Shown: piece after piece, positions 25,420-34,545 of the stretch
Layout of the letters: every line of letters begins with the position of its first letter
Numbering within the stretch: the first letter of the stretch is position 1
Assembly (NCBI GenBank): GCA_023455425.1
Contig: JAEYCM010000003.1
Location: forward strand, 1-55,078
Direction: 5' to 3'
Source: Bacillota bacterium
Lineage (GTDB): Bacteria > Bacillota > Clostridia > Christensenellales > CAG-138
DNA length: 55,078 bases
Notes under the pieces: generated by a model
What the model saw: only the letters and a program-made list of their open reading frames with translations
Told to the model about the DNA's origin: nothing
The model's database searches: none
Position numbers and translations under genes: made by a program

Positions 25420-26070
25420 TTATACGTTGAGCGTGAGGGTCAGCAGCGCGTCGTGCGCGGCGGCCTGAACCAGAATGTCTCTGGTCAGCTCGGTACCAGC
25501 GGAAACGGTGAATGCGCCGTCATCGCTCGTCACGGCGGTCTTTACGACCTTACCCAGCAGGAAGCGGATGGAGTCCTCTTCGAGTTCGCTGTATGCGGGC
25601 TCTTCGGGGGTAAACTCAGCGTCGCCCAGGTTCAAAAACGCCGTGTTGCCGGCAAGCGCGGCGATCTTGTCCGCTAAGAACTCATTGCCGTTTCCTAAGA
25701 ACAGCCTTTCAATCGCGCCTGTCTTGGGGTTGAAACCGAAATCGCTGACCTCGCCGATGATATCGCCTACGCTCGAAAGCGCGGTTGCGCCAAGCAGGTA
25801 GAAACCTTTCTCGGTGACTTCCAAAAGCTCTTTGGATTCGTAGATCTTCTTGACGTTCTCGATCGTGGAGGTGATGGCATAATCCGCGCCCATGCCCAAT
25901 ACCTCTTTGAAGTTAATGCCATAGAAGCCATAGCCGCGGCTGTCCTTCAAAATCAGGTAGTCAACGCTCTTCTCCGCTGCGTTGATCACGATATCCTGAA
26001 TGATGCCCTTGTCGCGGCCTTCTTTTATGCCCATGACCTTCAGCCCAAGAACTTCGGTTGACTTTTTCAT
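25420..26070 (-). CDS. PRC-barrel domain protein
   Basis: A 216-residue soluble protein with two PRC-barrel-like halves: STEVLGLKVMGIKEGRDKG at the N-terminus and SVGDIIGEVSDFGFNPKTG in the middle. PRC barrels are small beta domains found in photosynthetic reaction centres, RimM and many YlmC/YmxH-like proteins of Firmicutes. The function here is unknown; a scaffolding or sporulation-linked role is often assumed. It has an AGGAGGTA ribosome-binding site and precedes its own terminator. Confidence 0.82.
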   Translation of the reverse strand: MKKSTEVLGLKVMGIKEGRDKGIIQDIVINAAEKSVDYLILKDSRGYGFYGINFKEVLGMGADYAITSTIENVKKIYESKELLEVTEKGFYLLGATALSSVGDIIGEVSDFGFNPKTGAIERLFLGNGNEFLADKIAALAGNTAFLNLGDAEFTPEEPAYSELEEDSIRFLLGKVVKTAVTSDDGAFTVSAGTELTRDILVQAAAHDALLTLTLNV

Positions 26071-26116
26071 TGTGCTACCTCCTGATTATTCGCATGCCGT
26101 CTCAAGCATTGCTAAG

Positions 26117-27517
26117 CTATTTAATGATTTCATCGGTCCCCACCAGGATCGTACCGCGCACCGCGCGGAAATGGTCCCTGAAAAGCTCCTCGCTGCTCAC
26201 CACAACACCGTCCTTGAGATAATGGCGGTAGGTGACGACCTCGTATCCCTTGCGGCTGCGCACCTTGGTGCGCTTTGTGCCTGCCGGAAGCTCGTCCGTA
26301 TAAATGAGGACAGGGTCGGGTGAGGGGATTTCTTTGAGTATAACATTTTCTACTTCAATTTCCATCCCATCCGGCAATTGTTGGCCATATATTTCTACCG
26401 TCACAACAAGGTCTTGCAATGTAGCGGTGATATATACGGGGAACTCGGAGCGGTTTCTGATTTTTAAATCCTTGTTGTCCCAATTGAGCGTCGCGTCAAG
26501 GCCTATAGGCAGGTATTCCGAAGGCCAGGTGTGGTGGACGCGCTCGACAATCTCCATATCCGCATATAGCGCCGCGTTGTACAATGTGCCCGCAAGCTGG
26601 CAGATACCGCCGCCAATGGAGTCGGCGAGCTGGCCATCCACAATTGCCGCCGCCGCTTTGAAGCCTTTTTCTTCCGTACGCTGTCCCACAAGATCGTTGA
26701 GGGAGAGCGTTTCATTGGGCATCAGCATCAATCCGTCCACCGCTTCGCACATCAGGAGGATGTTGATGTTGCGGTCTTCATCGTTGGTTGCAATCGTCAC
26801 ATATCGCCCGATCAGGACGGTATTGTGCGCAAGCGTCTCAGCCGTTACAGTGGGCTTTATGACGTTGATATAACCATCGCTTACGGTAAACGTGCTGTAC
26901 TCTTTCTTTACAAGCTTCTCCTTTAGCGTGCTTGCCACGGCTGCAACGTCGGCAACGTGCCCGGTCTTTTCATTGGTATATGTGAATTCGCGTTGGACGG
27001 TATCGTAGAAGGCTGTCGCATTTTCTGCGGGGATATCGCGTTCACCTAAAAACTGCTGCAGCGTGCTTGTAAGCTTCTTTTCATCCAGTACAATTTTCGT
27101 ATTCTTGTGAAACGGGGTATGAGTCAGGTCAAAGTCTATGGAAAGCACCCCCGCCTTATTTCTGCGGTAAGCTTCGTCCAAAATCTTTCCTGCGTCGGTG
27201 GAAACCCCCAGCTCCGTTGCGTCAAACGTCTTTGTCACGCCGTTATAGGAAACGGGCAGGGAAATCTTTGCAAGCTGCGCCTGCTCGTTCTGCAGGATCC
27301 GGCGCTCGCCTTCCTCAAAGCTCAACCCGCTGATATCAACGCCGTTGATGCTGGTTTCCGGCGCAAAAACAGAAACGGTCGCCGCCCGGGTCATGCCGCC
27401 CAAAGCGCCAATAACAATAAGAACAGAGGTTACGGCTGCCGTCAATATGATACCAAACTTTTGCGCAAAGGCAGATTTGGCATGTTTATTGTCTTTACCG
27501 GCTGCGCGTATCCGCAT
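26117..27517 (-). CDS. VanW / peptidoglycan-binding / G5 domain membrane-anchored protein
   Basis: A 466-residue protein with one N-terminal membrane helix (ILTAAVTSVLIVIGALGG, about 25-43). It is followed by PG_binding_4-like repeats (INGVDISGLSFEEGERRI) and a VanW domain (LSLNDLVGQRTEEKGF; DSIGGGICQLAGTLYNAAL; ERVHHTWPSEYLPIGLDAT). A C-terminal G5-like stretch (GTKRTKVRSRKGYEVVTYR) ends it. These YoaR-type proteins sit on the outside of the membrane and are linked to cell-wall metabolism; VanW itself occurs in some vancomycin clusters, but no resistance genes are present here. It overlaps the upstream membrane-protein gene by 23 bases. Confidence 0.9.
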   Translation of the reverse strand: MRIRAAGKDNKHAKSAFAQKFGIILTAAVTSVLIVIGALGGMTRAATVSVFAPETSINGVDISGLSFEEGERRILQNEQAQLAKISLPVSYNGVTKTFDATELGVSTDAGKILDEAYRRNKAGVLSIDFDLTHTPFHKNTKIVLDEKKLTSTLQQFLGERDIPAENATAFYDTVQREFTYTNEKTGHVADVAAVASTLKEKLVKKEYSTFTVSDGYINVIKPTVTAETLAHNTVLIGRYVTIATNDEDRNINILLMCEAVDGLMLMPNETLSLNDLVGQRTEEKGFKAAAAIVDGQLADSIGGGICQLAGTLYNAALYADMEIVERVHHTWPSEYLPIGLDATLNWDNKDLKIRNRSEFPVYITATLQDLVVTVEIYGQQLPDGMEIEVENVILKEIPSPDPVLIYTDELPAGTKRTKVRSRKGYEVVTYRHYLKDGVVVSSEELFRDHFRAVRGTILVGTDEIIK

Positions 27518-29168
27518 TCGTCTTCGTTTCCTTTTCTTTGAGTAGCTTCATTATCAGTAAAAGCCGCCTCTTTTCCTCGTCGGTGGGTTCGTATTCCATG
27601 CGCAGCAGGTCAAATATCAGCGTCTGCGCATTGCGGTACTCTTTTGACGCAACAAGGGTATTTAAGGTCATCATGCCCGCCGCAAACTGTACTTGCAGCG
27701 TGTCCTTTTGCTCAGGAACGGCAAGCTCGCCCACATCCAAGGCGGGCAGCGGTTCGACCACCGGTTCGGGTTGGAAGGGAAGTTCGCTCTGGCCGGATGT
27801 TTCAGAAGCCACAGGCTGCGCGTCTTCTCTTACTGGTTCCGCCTCTTCAACCGGCTCTGCTTCTTTGGCAATCATTTCGGGTTCTTCAGCCGGGGTTGCT
27901 TCTTCAACAGCAAGCAGCGTCTCCTGTGCAGCGGGAATGGGCTCTTCCGCCAATCCTTCGGCGGCGGTGAAGAGGCCAGTATATTCTTGCGGTTCTTCCG
28001 CCAGAGCGGCGGGTGCTTCGCTGATAATCATTTCCTGCGCCGCGGCATCCCGCGGTTCTTCTGCAACAGGCGCTATCATTTCTTCCGCAAAGGCGTCTAC
28101 CGTTTCTTGTTCCTGTGCAGGCTGCTCCGGCGTTTCGCCGCTGATAACGGCGGCTTCGGGCTGCTGCGCCTGAGCAAACACATCTGCGGAGGCTGCTGCT
28201 ATAGCAGGGGAGACCAATTCATCCTGTTCCACAGTTGCATCCACGGCAACGGGCGTCTCTTGTTCTACAGGAACAGAAGACGCGGGTTTGTGCACCTTGT
28301 AAACGGGGGAGGGAACCGTTTTCTCCTGTTCGGCTGCGGGCGCATCCTTCGTAACGGAAGATTTTGGCCCCACGGCAGCTTCCGGAACGTCTTCCTGTTT
28401 CTTCTGTGAAGCGGCGGAAGCGCCCCCCTGCGCGGATTTATCCCGTACAACACGGAAAGCGAGGCTTTCGAACGCCTCGTCGTCTTCTTTTTCGGCCACG
28501 GGCTCCACCGTGGATTTTACGGACGAAGATACCCGAAGCGGTTCGGGGTATGATTTGCGCTCTTCCGCTTTTCCGTTTGGTTGCATGGAAGACTTCGCCG
28601 CGTCCATACGGATGGCGGATGCGGGCAGTTGTGTGTTTCCGCGGAAGAAGGAGGTAATGGCGTCGGCCACCACTGCTTCGTCTTCCGCCTTGGCGTCAGC
28701 CTGCAGGCTGGGCGTAAACGTCGCGGAAGAAAAGGAAACGGGCGTGGAAGCTTCCGAAGGTTTTTCCGCGCTTACGCGGTGGATTTCATTGTTTGACTTA
28801 GGGGGGGCAGCGCTGTACGAAATCACAGCCTCCCAATCCGAAAGCCGCATGGGTTCGCGCGAGGCAGTGGCGAGCACATCGCTTTCCTCCGGATTCTTGT
28901 CCGCTTTCGGGCTCTTTTGCTGCCTGCGCATGCCAAGCACAGCAAACAGGTAAATAAGCACAAGCGCCAATACAATGGAAAAAACAATATAAAGCGCGGT
29001 CTGCCAGCTCTTTAAAATGCTAATCTGCGTGTAAAGAAGTATGCCGATGCCAAGACCAAGGAGTATCATACAAATACTCCATATACGAACCCGCCCGCGA
29101 TGGATCAAAGAAATGACTCCGATCATCGCCAAGGCGGTTACAACCAGTATGACGACCAACCAATCCAA
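27495..29168 (-). CDS. three-helix membrane protein with long acidic low-complexity region
   Basis: A 557-residue protein not recognised as a known family. Three N-terminal membrane helices lie at about 3-20, 28-48 and 57-80. A very long Glu/Ala/Pro/Val-rich disordered stretch (about 95-470) follows, then a helical C-terminal domain (about 475-550; MTLNTLVASKEYRNAQTLIF and LRMEYEPTDEEKRRLLLI). It starts at TTG 29168 with AAGGAG nine bases upstream. Its 3' end overlaps the VanW gene start, so both are co-transcribed and may act together at the cell envelope. The long cytoplasmic or surface tail suggests a scaffold, which is inference only. Confidence 0.75.
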   Translation of the reverse strand: MDWLVVILVVTALAMIGVISLIHRGRVRIWSICMILLGLGIGILLYTQISILKSWQTALYIVFSIVLALVLIYLFAVLGMRRQQKSPKADKNPEESDVLATASREPMRLSDWEAVISYSAAPPKSNNEIHRVSAEKPSEASTPVSFSSATFTPSLQADAKAEDEAVVADAITSFFRGNTQLPASAIRMDAAKSSMQPNGKAEERKSYPEPLRVSSSVKSTVEPVAEKEDDEAFESLAFRVVRDKSAQGGASAASQKKQEDVPEAAVGPKSSVTKDAPAAEQEKTVPSPVYKVHKPASSVPVEQETPVAVDATVEQDELVSPAIAAASADVFAQAQQPEAAVISGETPEQPAQEQETVDAFAEEMIAPVAEEPRDAAAQEMIISEAPAALAEEPQEYTGLFTAAEGLAEEPIPAAQETLLAVEEATPAEEPEMIAKEAEPVEEAEPVREDAQPVASETSGQSELPFQPEPVVEPLPALDVGELAVPEQKDTLQVQFAAGMMTLNTLVASKEYRNAQTLIFDLLRMEYEPTDEEKRRLLLIMKLLKEKETKTNADTRSR

Positions 29169-29442
29169 ACTGCCGATCTCCTTGTTGCTATTATACTAAG
29201 CCGGTAACCACAGGCCGGATGGGCGCCCATTGCACGTCAATTTCCATGGGCGTAAATGCCATACATCCCATACAAAAGATATATTAATATTATATGAATA
29301 ATTGTCATTTTTCAACTAAAAATGTTAAGAATATATGGCATTATGGCGAAATGTGCAGGAAATAAGGGAATCACGCTCCATAACCTGCGTTTTTAGGAAC
29401 ATACCCGTAAGATAACGCAGGGCAAACGGACACGCTTTTGCA

Positions 29443-29471
29443 TTGACAGGCCCATATTCCCCCGGTATAAT
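29443..29471 (+). promoter_or_regulatory. consensus sigma-A promoter of the hisS-aspS T-box operon
   Basis: Perfect TTGACA (29443-29448) and TATAAT (29466-29471) with a 17-base spacer, just before the T-box leader. The 270 bases upstream (29169-29442) are AT-rich and hold no gene I can support. Confidence 0.9.
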
Positions 29472-29480
29472 AAACAAACA

Positions 29481-29725
29481 AAAGCGATGAGCGGGAGAGT
29501 AGCGCTGCATACGGCAAAAGAGAGAGGCGGCCATTCAGGCTGAAAGCCGCTTCAGCAAGGTAGTAGCGTCGAAAGACACCCGGGAGCAGCGCCGCGAAAA
29601 CCCGGTAATCGGGCCAGGCGGCGACGTAACGCCTGCGTTAAAGGCTTAAAGTGGAGCTTATTATAAGCTCAATCAGGGTGGCACCGCGGGTCTTCCGTCC
29701 CTATTATTGGGATGGAAGGCCCTCT
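29481..29725 (+). promoter_or_regulatory. T-box riboswitch controlling hisS-aspS
   Basis: The leader has the stem I start AAAGCGATGAGCGGGAGAGT, a stem with AGAGAGG and GGTAGTAG pieces, and the diagnostic T-box AGGGTGGCACCGCGG (29675-29689). The terminator GGGTCTTCCGTCCC / GGGATGGAAGGCCC (29688-29724) follows. Uncharged tRNA would bind and favour the antiterminator, switching the operon on. The specifier loop strand reads GAAAGACACC (29571-29580): GAC (Asp) followed by A fits the usual specifier plus purine, while the overlapping CAC would read His. Confidence 0.95.
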
Positions 29726-29767
29726 TCATAATTATTCGGCGGATTGCCGTAAGTAGGAGGGAAACAT

Positions 29768-31027
29768 ATGGCGTTGCAGGCGCCCAAGGGCACCAAGGAC
29801 GTGACCCCGCAGGAGAGCTACAAGTGGCATTTTATCGAAGAGCTCGTGCGCGAGATCTGCGATAAGTACGGCCTCAAAGAAACGCGTACTCCCGTTATCG
29901 AGCATACGGAGCTGTTTCTGCGCGGCGTCGGGGATACCACGGATATTGTGCAGAAAGAGATGTATACGTTTGAGGATAAAGGCGGCCGCTCCATCACGCT
30001 AAAGCCTGAGGGGACCGCGGGCGTCGTGCGCATGTTTGTGGAGCAGAAGCTTTTTGCGGAAGCGCAGCCCACCAAAATGTATTACCTCTACTGTCCGGTA
30101 TTCCGCTATGAAAAGCCCCAGGCGGGCCGCCTCAGGGAACATCACCAGTTCGGGGTGGAGATATTCGGCGCGCCCAAGGCCAGCGCGGATGCGGAATGCA
30201 TCGGCGTTGCGCTGGAGCTGATTGAACGCGTGGGCATCAAGGATTTGAGCGTGCACATCAACAGCATCGGCTGCCCGCAGTGCCGCCCGAACTATCACGC
30301 CGCGCTCAAAGCATATTTAAAGGAAAGCTATGACGCGCTTTGCGGAGATTGCAAGACCCGTTATGAAAAGAACCCGCTGCGCGTGCTGGACTGCAAGGTC
30401 CCCGGCTGCAAGGAGATTGCAGCGAAAGCGCCGGTCATTCTCGATTACCTTTGTGAAGATTGCCAGGCGCATATGACAGAGCTCAAGGGCTGTCTTGAAG
30501 AAATGGGCGTCGCCTATGAAATCGATCCCCACATCGTGCGGGGGCTTGATTATTATACCCGCACCGTATTTGAAATCATTTCCACCCACATCGGCTCCCA
30601 GGGAACGGTGTGCGGCGGCGGCAGGTATGACGGTCTTGTGGAGGAGATCGGCGGGCCTTCTATGCCGGGCGTTGGTTTCGGCATGGGAATGGAGCGCCTG
30701 CTCCTTGTGGCGGAAAACCAGGGGCTTAGAATACCTGAGCCCGCGCCTTACGATATTTATATCGCAGGTATCGGCGAACAAGCACGGATCCAGGGCTTTT
30801 CGCTCGCGTACTCTTTGCGCAGGCGCGGCTTCAAGGTGGAGTGCGATCATGTGGGCCGCAGCATTAAGGCGCAGTTTAAGTATGCGGATAAACTCTCCGC
30901 CCGCTTTGTGGCGGTGCTGGGTGAGAGCGAGCTCAATGAAGGCAAGATTAAACTAAAGCGGATGGCAACGGGGGAAGAGACCTATGTCTCCCTTACGGCG
31001 GATGCCGTTGCCGAAGCGCTCAAATAA
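29768..31027 (+). CDS. hisS: histidyl-tRNA synthetase
   Basis: A 419-residue class II aminoacyl-tRNA synthetase that charges tRNA-His. It opens with QAPKGTKDVTPQESYKWHFI and shows EGTAGVVRMFVE (motif 2 region), the histidine-binding RGLDYYTRTVFE and CGGGRYDGLVEE, and an anticodon-binding C-terminal domain (VECDHVGRSIKAQFKYADK). AGGAGG precedes the start. It is the first gene of the T-box operon and is followed 22 bases later by aspS. Confidence 0.97.
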   Translation: MALQAPKGTKDVTPQESYKWHFIEELVREICDKYGLKETRTPVIEHTELFLRGVGDTTDIVQKEMYTFEDKGGRSITLKPEGTAGVVRMFVEQKLFAEAQPTKMYYLYCPVFRYEKPQAGRLREHHQFGVEIFGAPKASADAECIGVALELIERVGIKDLSVHINSIGCPQCRPNYHAALKAYLKESYDALCGDCKTRYEKNPLRVLDCKVPGCKEIAAKAPVILDYLCEDCQAHMTELKGCLEEMGVAYEIDPHIVRGLDYYTRTVFEIISTHIGSQGTVCGGGRYDGLVEEIGGPSMPGVGFGMGMERLLLVAENQGLRIPEPAPYDIYIAGIGEQARIQGFSLAYSLRRRGFKVECDHVGRSIKAQFKYADKLSARFVAVLGESELNEGKIKLKRMATGEETYVSLTADAVAEALK

Positions 31028-31049
31028 CAGGAGAAGGTGGAGTAAGGCA

Positions 31050-32837
31050 ATGAGTGAATTGCTGGGCGGCTGGAAAAGGACACAGTATTGCGCGCTTCTT
31101 GGTGAAGCGGAGGTTGGCGCAAATGTCGTGCTGATGGGTTGGACCAATGCGCGGCGCGATTTGGGCAAGCTGATATTTATCGCCTTGCGTGACCGTACGG
31201 GCATCATGCAGGTAACGTTTGACGAAAGCGAGCTTCCGGCGGAACTGTTTGAAAAAGCGCAGACCATCCGCGCGGAATACGTGCTGGCGGTCAAGGGCAC
31301 CTTGGTGCGCCGCGCTCCGGATATGGTGAACACCCGCATGCAGACGGGCGCGTTTGAAGTGCGTGTGCAGGATTTTAAAATCCTCGGCAAATCTGAAACG
31401 CCTCCCATTGAAATTGGGGACGAAACAAAGACCAACGAGCAGATGCGCTTAAAGTACCGGTATCTTGACCTGCGCCGTCCCGCCATGCAGAAGAATCTCA
31501 TGCTGCGGCACAAAATCGCGCATATCGCGCGCACGTATTTTTCCGAGCAGGGATTCCTCGAAATCGAAACGCCCATCCTCACCAAGAGCACGCCCGAAGG
31601 CGCGCGGGATTATTTGGTGCCCAGCCGCGTGCACCCCGGCAAGTTTTATGCCCTGCCGCAGAGCCCGCAGCAATTTAAGCAGCTTTTGATGCTTTCCGGA
31701 TATGACCGGTACATGCAGATTGCGCGCTGCTTCCGTGATGAGGATTTGCGCGCGGACCGGCAGCCGGAATTCACACAGATCGACCTTGAACTGTCCTTTG
31801 TGGAAGAGGATGACGTCATCGCCGTCAACGAAGGGTTCTTAAAGCGCATGTTCGCAGAAACCCTGGGCGTGGAGATCAAGCTCCCGCTCCCGCGGCTCAA
31901 ATACGCGGAGGCGATGGAACGCTATGGTTCCGATAAGCCGGATACCCGCTTCGGGCTGGAACTGCACAACGTGAGCGATCTTGTCAAAGACGCCGGATTC
32001 TCCGTGTTTACCGCCGCAGTCGAAAACGGCGGAAGCGTGCGGTGCATCGTTGTTCCGGGCGGCGCTGCAAAATTCTCCCGCAAGGAAATCGACGCTTTGG
32101 CCGAATATGTCAAGACCTATCAGGCCAAGGGCCTCGCATGGATGAACCTCAAGCCGGAAGGGCTGCAGTCCTCGTTTGCAAAGTTCTTAACCGAGGAAAC
32201 CATACAGGCCATTCTTTCCAAGGTCGGCGTAAACACGGGGGATACGCTGTTCTTCGTAGCGGATAAAAACAGCGTGGTGTTCGCATCCCTGGGCGCGCTG
32301 CGTCTTGAGATTGCGCGCAGGCTCTCGCTGATTGCGCCGGATACTTATGATCTCTTATGGGTGACGGATTTCCCGCTCTTGGAGTGGGATGAGGATGCGC
32401 AGCGTTTCTTTGCCATGCACCATCCGTTCACGCATCCCAAGGACGAGGATTTGGATAAGCTGGAGACCGATCCCGGTGCGGTGCGCGCAAAGGCGTACGA
32501 TATCGTATTGAACGGCACTGAGCTTGGCGGCGGTTCCATCCGTATCCATTCTTCGGAATTACAGGAGCGCATGTTCAAAGCCCTGGGCTTTACAAAAGAA
32601 GAAGCCTGGAACCGGTTTGGGTTCCTGCTGGAGGCGTTCAAATATGGCACGCCCCCGCACGGCGGTCTCGCTTATGGCTTGGACCGGCTGGCTATGCTGT
32701 TGACCAACTCCACATCCATCCGCGATGTCATCGCGTTCCCCAAGGTGCAGACGGCGTCCTGCCTGATGACGGAATCGCCCGATGTTGTGGATGAAAAGCA
32801 GCTCAAGGAACTCCATATCAAACTGGATGTCGAATAG
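31050..32837 (+). CDS. aspS: aspartyl-tRNA synthetase
   Basis: A 595-residue class II synthetase of the bacterial type. An N-terminal OB-fold anticodon domain (VLMGWTNARRDLGKLIFIAL) leads to the catalytic core (RYLDLRRPAMQKNLMLRH; ARCFRDEDLRADRQPEFTQI). A GAD insertion domain of about 100 residues follows, and motif 3 (GLAYGLDRLAMLLTNSTSIR) lies at the C-terminus. The start at 31050 is decided by GGTGGAG upstream; a longer frame runs into hisS. It forms the second gene of the T-box operon. Confidence 0.97.
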   Translation: MSELLGGWKRTQYCALLGEAEVGANVVLMGWTNARRDLGKLIFIALRDRTGIMQVTFDESELPAELFEKAQTIRAEYVLAVKGTLVRRAPDMVNTRMQTGAFEVRVQDFKILGKSETPPIEIGDETKTNEQMRLKYRYLDLRRPAMQKNLMLRHKIAHIARTYFSEQGFLEIETPILTKSTPEGARDYLVPSRVHPGKFYALPQSPQQFKQLLMLSGYDRYMQIARCFRDEDLRADRQPEFTQIDLELSFVEEDDVIAVNEGFLKRMFAETLGVEIKLPLPRLKYAEAMERYGSDKPDTRFGLELHNVSDLVKDAGFSVFTAAVENGGSVRCIVVPGGAAKFSRKEIDALAEYVKTYQAKGLAWMNLKPEGLQSSFAKFLTEETIQAILSKVGVNTGDTLFFVADKNSVVFASLGALRLEIARRLSLIAPDTYDLLWVTDFPLLEWDEDAQRFFAMHHPFTHPKDEDLDKLETDPGAVRAKAYDIVLNGTELGGGSIRIHSSELQERMFKALGFTKEEAWNRFGFLLEAFKYGTPPHGGLAYGLDRLAMLLTNSTSIRDVIAFPKVQTASCLMTESPDVVDEKQLKELHIKLDVE

Positions 32838-32950
32838 CGTCGTTTCATATCCGGCAATACGGGTATGTTTAGGAAGTGCCATTCGGCGCGTATGGCGGAG
32901 CTTTCGCCGCGCATGCTAATCGTGAACGAAACTGACAGGAGGACAAAAAC

Positions 32951-33274
32951 ATGTCTGAAGATGTGCTGCATTTAACGAAGGAAACGTTTGATTCTACGCT
33001 CAACTCCCCCGAACCGGTGCTGGTGGATTTCTGGGCCACATGGTGCGGACCGTGCCGTATGGTCGGCCCCGTGATTGAGGAGCTGGCTTCCGATTATAAA
33101 GGCAAGGTCAAGGTCTGCAAGGTGGACGTGGACGAACAGCCTGAAATCGCACAGCGTTTTCAGGTCATGACCATCCCCACCATCATGGTATTCAAGAACG
33201 GGCAGATCGCGGAGAAGGTGATAGGCGTCAAGCCGAAGTCTGTGTTTGCGCAGATGCTGGACAAGCAGCTCTAA
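32951..33274 (+). CDS. trxA: thioredoxin
   Basis: A 107-residue thioredoxin with the redox motif WCGPC (31-35), the cis-Pro segment TIPTIMVFKNG and a normal length for the family. It reduces protein disulfides in the cytoplasm. AGGAGG precedes the start. It lies 113 bases after aspS and ends before a terminator, so it may be a separate unit or a read-through from the aaRS operon. Confidence 0.97.
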   Translation: MSEDVLHLTKETFDSTLNSPEPVLVDFWATWCGPCRMVGPVIEELASDYKGKVKVCKVDVDEQPEIAQRFQVMTIPTIMVFKNGQIAEKVIGVKPKSVFAQMLDKQL

Positions 33275-33357
33275 GAAAAAATATTCTGGAGGCTCTGCTC
33301 CAGACCACTGTTTAGGGCTGTAACGGCCCTAAAAACCCATTTTAGCATCTTAAATTA

Positions 33358-33381
33358 GCCGTGCATTTTGCACGGCTTTTG
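33358..33381 (+). terminator. intrinsic terminator after trxA
   Basis: GCCGTGCA pairs with TGCACGGC across a three-base loop, followed by TTTT. Two weaker hairpins (CTGGAG/CTCCAG and TTTAGGGC/GCCCTAAA) lie between it and trxA. Confidence 0.8.
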
Positions 33382-33429
33382 TATTACAACGATACAGGAA
33401 AAGAGCAATGAACAGCAGCATTCACGGCC

Positions 33430-33990
33430 CTAGTTTCTTTCAACACGTATTTTGTGCCTTACGGTTAACCGATTGCCGGAGGAAAGATCGTTTGCAGTAT
33501 AATGGGGGAGGTCTTCCTGTGAAAGGCCATAATTGATGGATGCAATGATCTCATACTTGCCCGGCGGCAAAATCAGGTCTTCCTGCGCAAGAAATTCTTT
33601 CCAAAATCGCACGGCCTTTTCATCGGAGCCTAGATGCACGCCCATGTATTTTTTGAATGGATATTCGATTGGCTGATTCTTCTCGATTTTTTGCGGATAA
33701 TATGCTTCTTTTTGAACAAGATCATAATCGCCGTTAAAATATTCCCCTCCGCCGATTGCGCACATCACAACCGGCTCGCCTGCTAAAAATGTAAAGGTAT
33801 TCTTTTCAACATAGGTTAAAACAGCGTGGCATGTAATAGCTTCATTTTCACGGTACCTGCTTTTTGGCAGCACAAGTTCCAGGCACAGCTTGCCATCCGC
33901 ATCTATTTCGGATACCGGTCCATCCACGGAACATCCGCCTAAAAACAGGAAAAACAAAGCCAGAATCATGCCGATTCCTTTTCTAAACAT
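33430..33990 (-). CDS. predicted lipoprotein, unknown function
   Basis: A 186-residue protein with a signal peptide and lipobox (FFLFLGGC, lipidated Cys about residue 20). The mature part looks like a beta-rich immunoglobulin-like domain, with a short pattern LELVLPKSRYRENEAITCHA and a C-terminal PGKYEIIASINYG as seen in extracellular beta-sandwich proteins. I do not recognise a named family. GGGGGGG lies before the start. It is convergent to trxA and divergent from ylxM. Confidence 0.75.
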   Translation of the reverse strand: MFRKGIGMILALFFLFLGGCSVDGPVSEIDADGKLCLELVLPKSRYRENEAITCHAVLTYVEKNTFTFLAGEPVVMCAIGGGEYFNGDYDLVQKEAYYPQKIEKNQPIEYPFKKYMGVHLGSDEKAVRFWKEFLAQEDLILPPGKYEIIASINYGLSQEDLPHYTANDLSSGNRLTVRHKIRVERN

Positions 33991-34114
33991 ACCGGCCCCC
34001 CCTTTGCAAAACGGTATATAATAGAAATATTATACAGCATTCTGCCCGGAAAACATTGTAAATTGGTTCGCTTTTACGTTGCACTTGCGTATTGCCGTAT
34101 CCTGCATTTATCGC

Positions 34115-34142
34115 TTGACAATTGCATCCGTTGCGGTATAAT
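34115..34142 (+). promoter_or_regulatory. sigma-A promoter for ylxM-ffh operon
   Basis: Perfect TTGACA (34115-34120) and TATAAT (34137-34142) with a 16-base spacer, 46 bases before ylxM. Confidence 0.85.
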
Positions 34143-34188
34143 GATCAAGGTGTAAAGCGGAATACCTTTACAGAACGCGAGGCATTTT

Positions 34189-34545
34189 ATGGAGCGCAAC
34201 ATTGAGCTTTCCATGCTGTTATCCTATTACGGCGCATTCCTGACGCAGCGCCAGCAGGAACTGCTTGCGCTTCATGTGGATGAGGATTACTCGCTAACAG
34301 AGATTGCGGAACGGGAGAACATCTCCCGGCAGGGCGTACACGATGCACTCAGGCGTGCGGAAGTGCAGCTATATGAAATGGAAGCACGCCTTGGCCTTGT
34401 GCAGCGTGTGCGGCAGATGGAAGAGGGGCTCCTTGCGTTAAAAGCGCAGGTGGAGCGGATGGAACTCGGGTCGGCACAGCGTCAGGCGCTGCTAGAAAAA
34501 ATAGCGGACCTGCGCGGCGTTTGGGAGGATGAACATGGCGTTTGA
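34189..34545 (+). CDS. ylxM: YlxM-type helix-turn-helix protein (UPF0122)
   Basis: A 118-residue protein of the UPF0122 family with a sigma-70 region-4-like helix-turn-helix (YSLTEIAERENISRQGVHDA, about residues 34-53) and a C-terminal coiled coil. It is nearly always encoded directly before ffh in Firmicutes, and a role in the signal recognition particle pathway is proposed. Its stop overlaps the ffh start region by 11 bases. Confidence 0.92.
   Translation: MERNIELSMLLSYYGAFLTQRQQELLALHVDEDYSLTEIAERENISRQGVHDALRRAEVQLYEMEARLGLVQRVRQMEEGLLALKAQVERMELGSAQRQALLEKIADLRGVWEDEHGV

Noticed and set aside
26117..27517. VanW protein as evidence of glycopeptide resistance
   Set aside because: VanW/G5 proteins are common in Clostridia without resistance, and no vanH, vanA, vanX, vanR or vanS-like gene is present.
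29325..29534. 69-codon minus-strand frame upstream of hisS
   Set aside because: It overlaps the consensus promoter and the T-box leader in antisense and has no supporting signals.
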